Source: an uncultured Collinsella sp. | GTDB taxonomy: Bacteria; Actinomycetota; Coriobacteriia; Coriobacteriales; Coriobacteriaceae | Length of the DNA stretch: 64,000 nucleotides | NCBI GenBank assembly: GCA_959019775.1 | Contig: CAUEPS010000006.1 | Location: 1 to 64,000, forward strand | Direction: 5' to 3' | Part shown: piece by piece, positions 63,378-64,000 of the stretch | How the letters are laid out: every line of letters begins with the position of its first letter | How positions within the stretch are numbered: position 1 is the first letter of the stretch | Translations under genes and position numbers: made by a program | Notes under the pieces: model-generated | Told to the model about the DNA's origin: nothing | Databases searched by the model: none | The model's input: only the letters and a program-made list of their open reading frames with translations

Positions 63378-64000
63378 ATGGCTACGTTCTTTCCCGGTGA
63401 GTCCCACACGTTTTCGGAGTATCTGCTGGTCCCTGGCTACTCGTCCTCGCAGTGCATCCCCAACAACGTCTCTCTTAAGACGCCGCTGACCCGCTTCAAG
63501 CGCGGTGAGAAGCCGGCAATCACCCTGAACATCCCCATGGTTTCCGCCATCATGCAGTCCGTCTCGGGCGTCGACATGGGTGTCGCGCTCGCTACCGAGG
63601 GTGGCCTGTCCTTCATCTACGGTTCCCAGAGCGCCGAGTCCGAGGCCGCTATGGTCAAGGCCGTCAAGGATCACAAGGCCGGCTTCGTTCAGTCCGATTC
63701 CACGCTGACCCCCGACATGACCATGGAGCAGGTCATCGAGCTCAAGGAGAAGACCGGTCACTCCACCATGCCGGTCACCGACGACGGCACTCCCAAGGGT
63801 AAGCTCCTGGGTATCGTCACCAGCCGTGACTATCGCCCCAGCCGCGATGACCACCAGACGAAGGTCTCCGAGTTCATGACCCCGCGTGAGCAGCTCATCG
63901 TGGGCGACAAGAACATCAGCCTCAAGGTTGCCAACGACGTCATCTGGGACAACAAGCTCAACGCCCTGCCGATCGTCGACGACAACGATCACCTCATGGG
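63378..64000 (+). CDS. guaB: inosine-5'-monophosphate dehydrogenase (3' partial)
   Basis: This gene runs off the window end; 207 codons are visible from ATG 63378, preceded by AAGGAG. It oxidises IMP to XMP in GMP synthesis. Visible parts: the N-terminal barrel strands ([31 protein letters not shown]) and a CBS domain beginning [20 protein letters not shown], with [20 protein letters not shown], then a second CBS half ([13 protein letters not shown]). The active-site Cys loop lies beyond the window. It is a core gene and marks the end of the accessory region. Confidence 0.95.
   Translation, partial: MATFFPGESHTFSEYLLVPGYSSSQCIPNNVSLKTPLTRFKRGEKPAITLNIPMVSAIMQSVSGVDMGVALATEGGLSFIYGSQSAESEAAMVKAVKDHKAGFVQSDSTLTPDMTMEQVIELKEKTGHSTMPVTDDGTPKGKLLGIVTSRDYRPSRDDHQTKVSEFMTPREQLIVGDKNISLKVANDVIWDNKLNALPIVDDNDHLM

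Overview
The window looks like a chromosome segment of a gut Coriobacteriia, most likely Collinsella or a close relative. The grounds are long surface proteins made of ChW repeats, an rfbC-rfbD gene fusion in the dTDP-rhamnose locus, a Gram-positive type Pel operon, and GC-rich coding with strong third-position bias. The genus is inferred from gene content only.

Layout. (1) 1-7.8 kb: three secreted ChW-repeat proteins. One ends in a cysteine-peptidase-like domain, one in an L,D-transpeptidase domain, and one carries a central domain resembling GT80 sialyltransferases. (2) 7.9-14.1 kb: a patchwork of mobile and defence-type genes: an IS256-family transposase remnant, a HEPN-like protein, a complete IS1595-family element carrying an orphan RelB/DinJ-like antitoxin gene, a gene remnant, and a double-XRE regulator in an operon with an AIPR-family protein. 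(3) 14.2-43.8 kb: a large surface-polysaccharide region. It holds many GT2/GT4/GT8 glycosyltransferases, a Wzx-type flippase, a DUF2142 membrane protein, the dTDP-L-rhamnose genes (rfbA, rfbB, fused rfbCD), an ABC polysaccharide exporter (permease plus ATPase), a frameshifted DUF4012 gene, and a second exporter ATPase disabled by an internal deletion. Two low-GC genes, one with a RelA/SpoT-like domain, sit between rfbA and rfbB. (4) 43.8-45.9 kb: tRNA-Arg(TCT), then decayed fragments of an ATPase/HNH pair and an intact AAA ATPase. (5) 46.0-57.1 kb: a Pel-type operon (SDR-PelD fusion, PelE, PelA-like deacetylase, PelF, PelG) extended by CotH kinase, VTC-domain and DUF4956 genes with overlapping or nearly overlapping junctions. 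(6) 57.4-61.6 kb: a sucrose module (LacI-type regulator, PTS EIIBC, GH32 hydrolase) with palindromic operators. (7) 61.7-64 kb: a degenerate Cys/Met-metabolism-type PLP protein, a long intergenic palindrome, a ModE-like regulator, and the start of guaB.

Taken together the window is mostly cell-envelope construction: rhamnose-containing polysaccharide synthesis and export, a c-di-GMP-type Pel matrix polysaccharide, and ChW-displayed enzymes. It is interrupted by a defence/IS island and shows several signs of recent decay or switching (a 7-G tract frameshift, a DUF4012 frameshift, an ATPase deletion). The best candidates for something undescribed are the secreted ChW protein with a GT80-like core, the Pel operon with its CotH-VTC-DUF4956 extension, and the RelA/SpoT-like gene inside the rhamnose operon.
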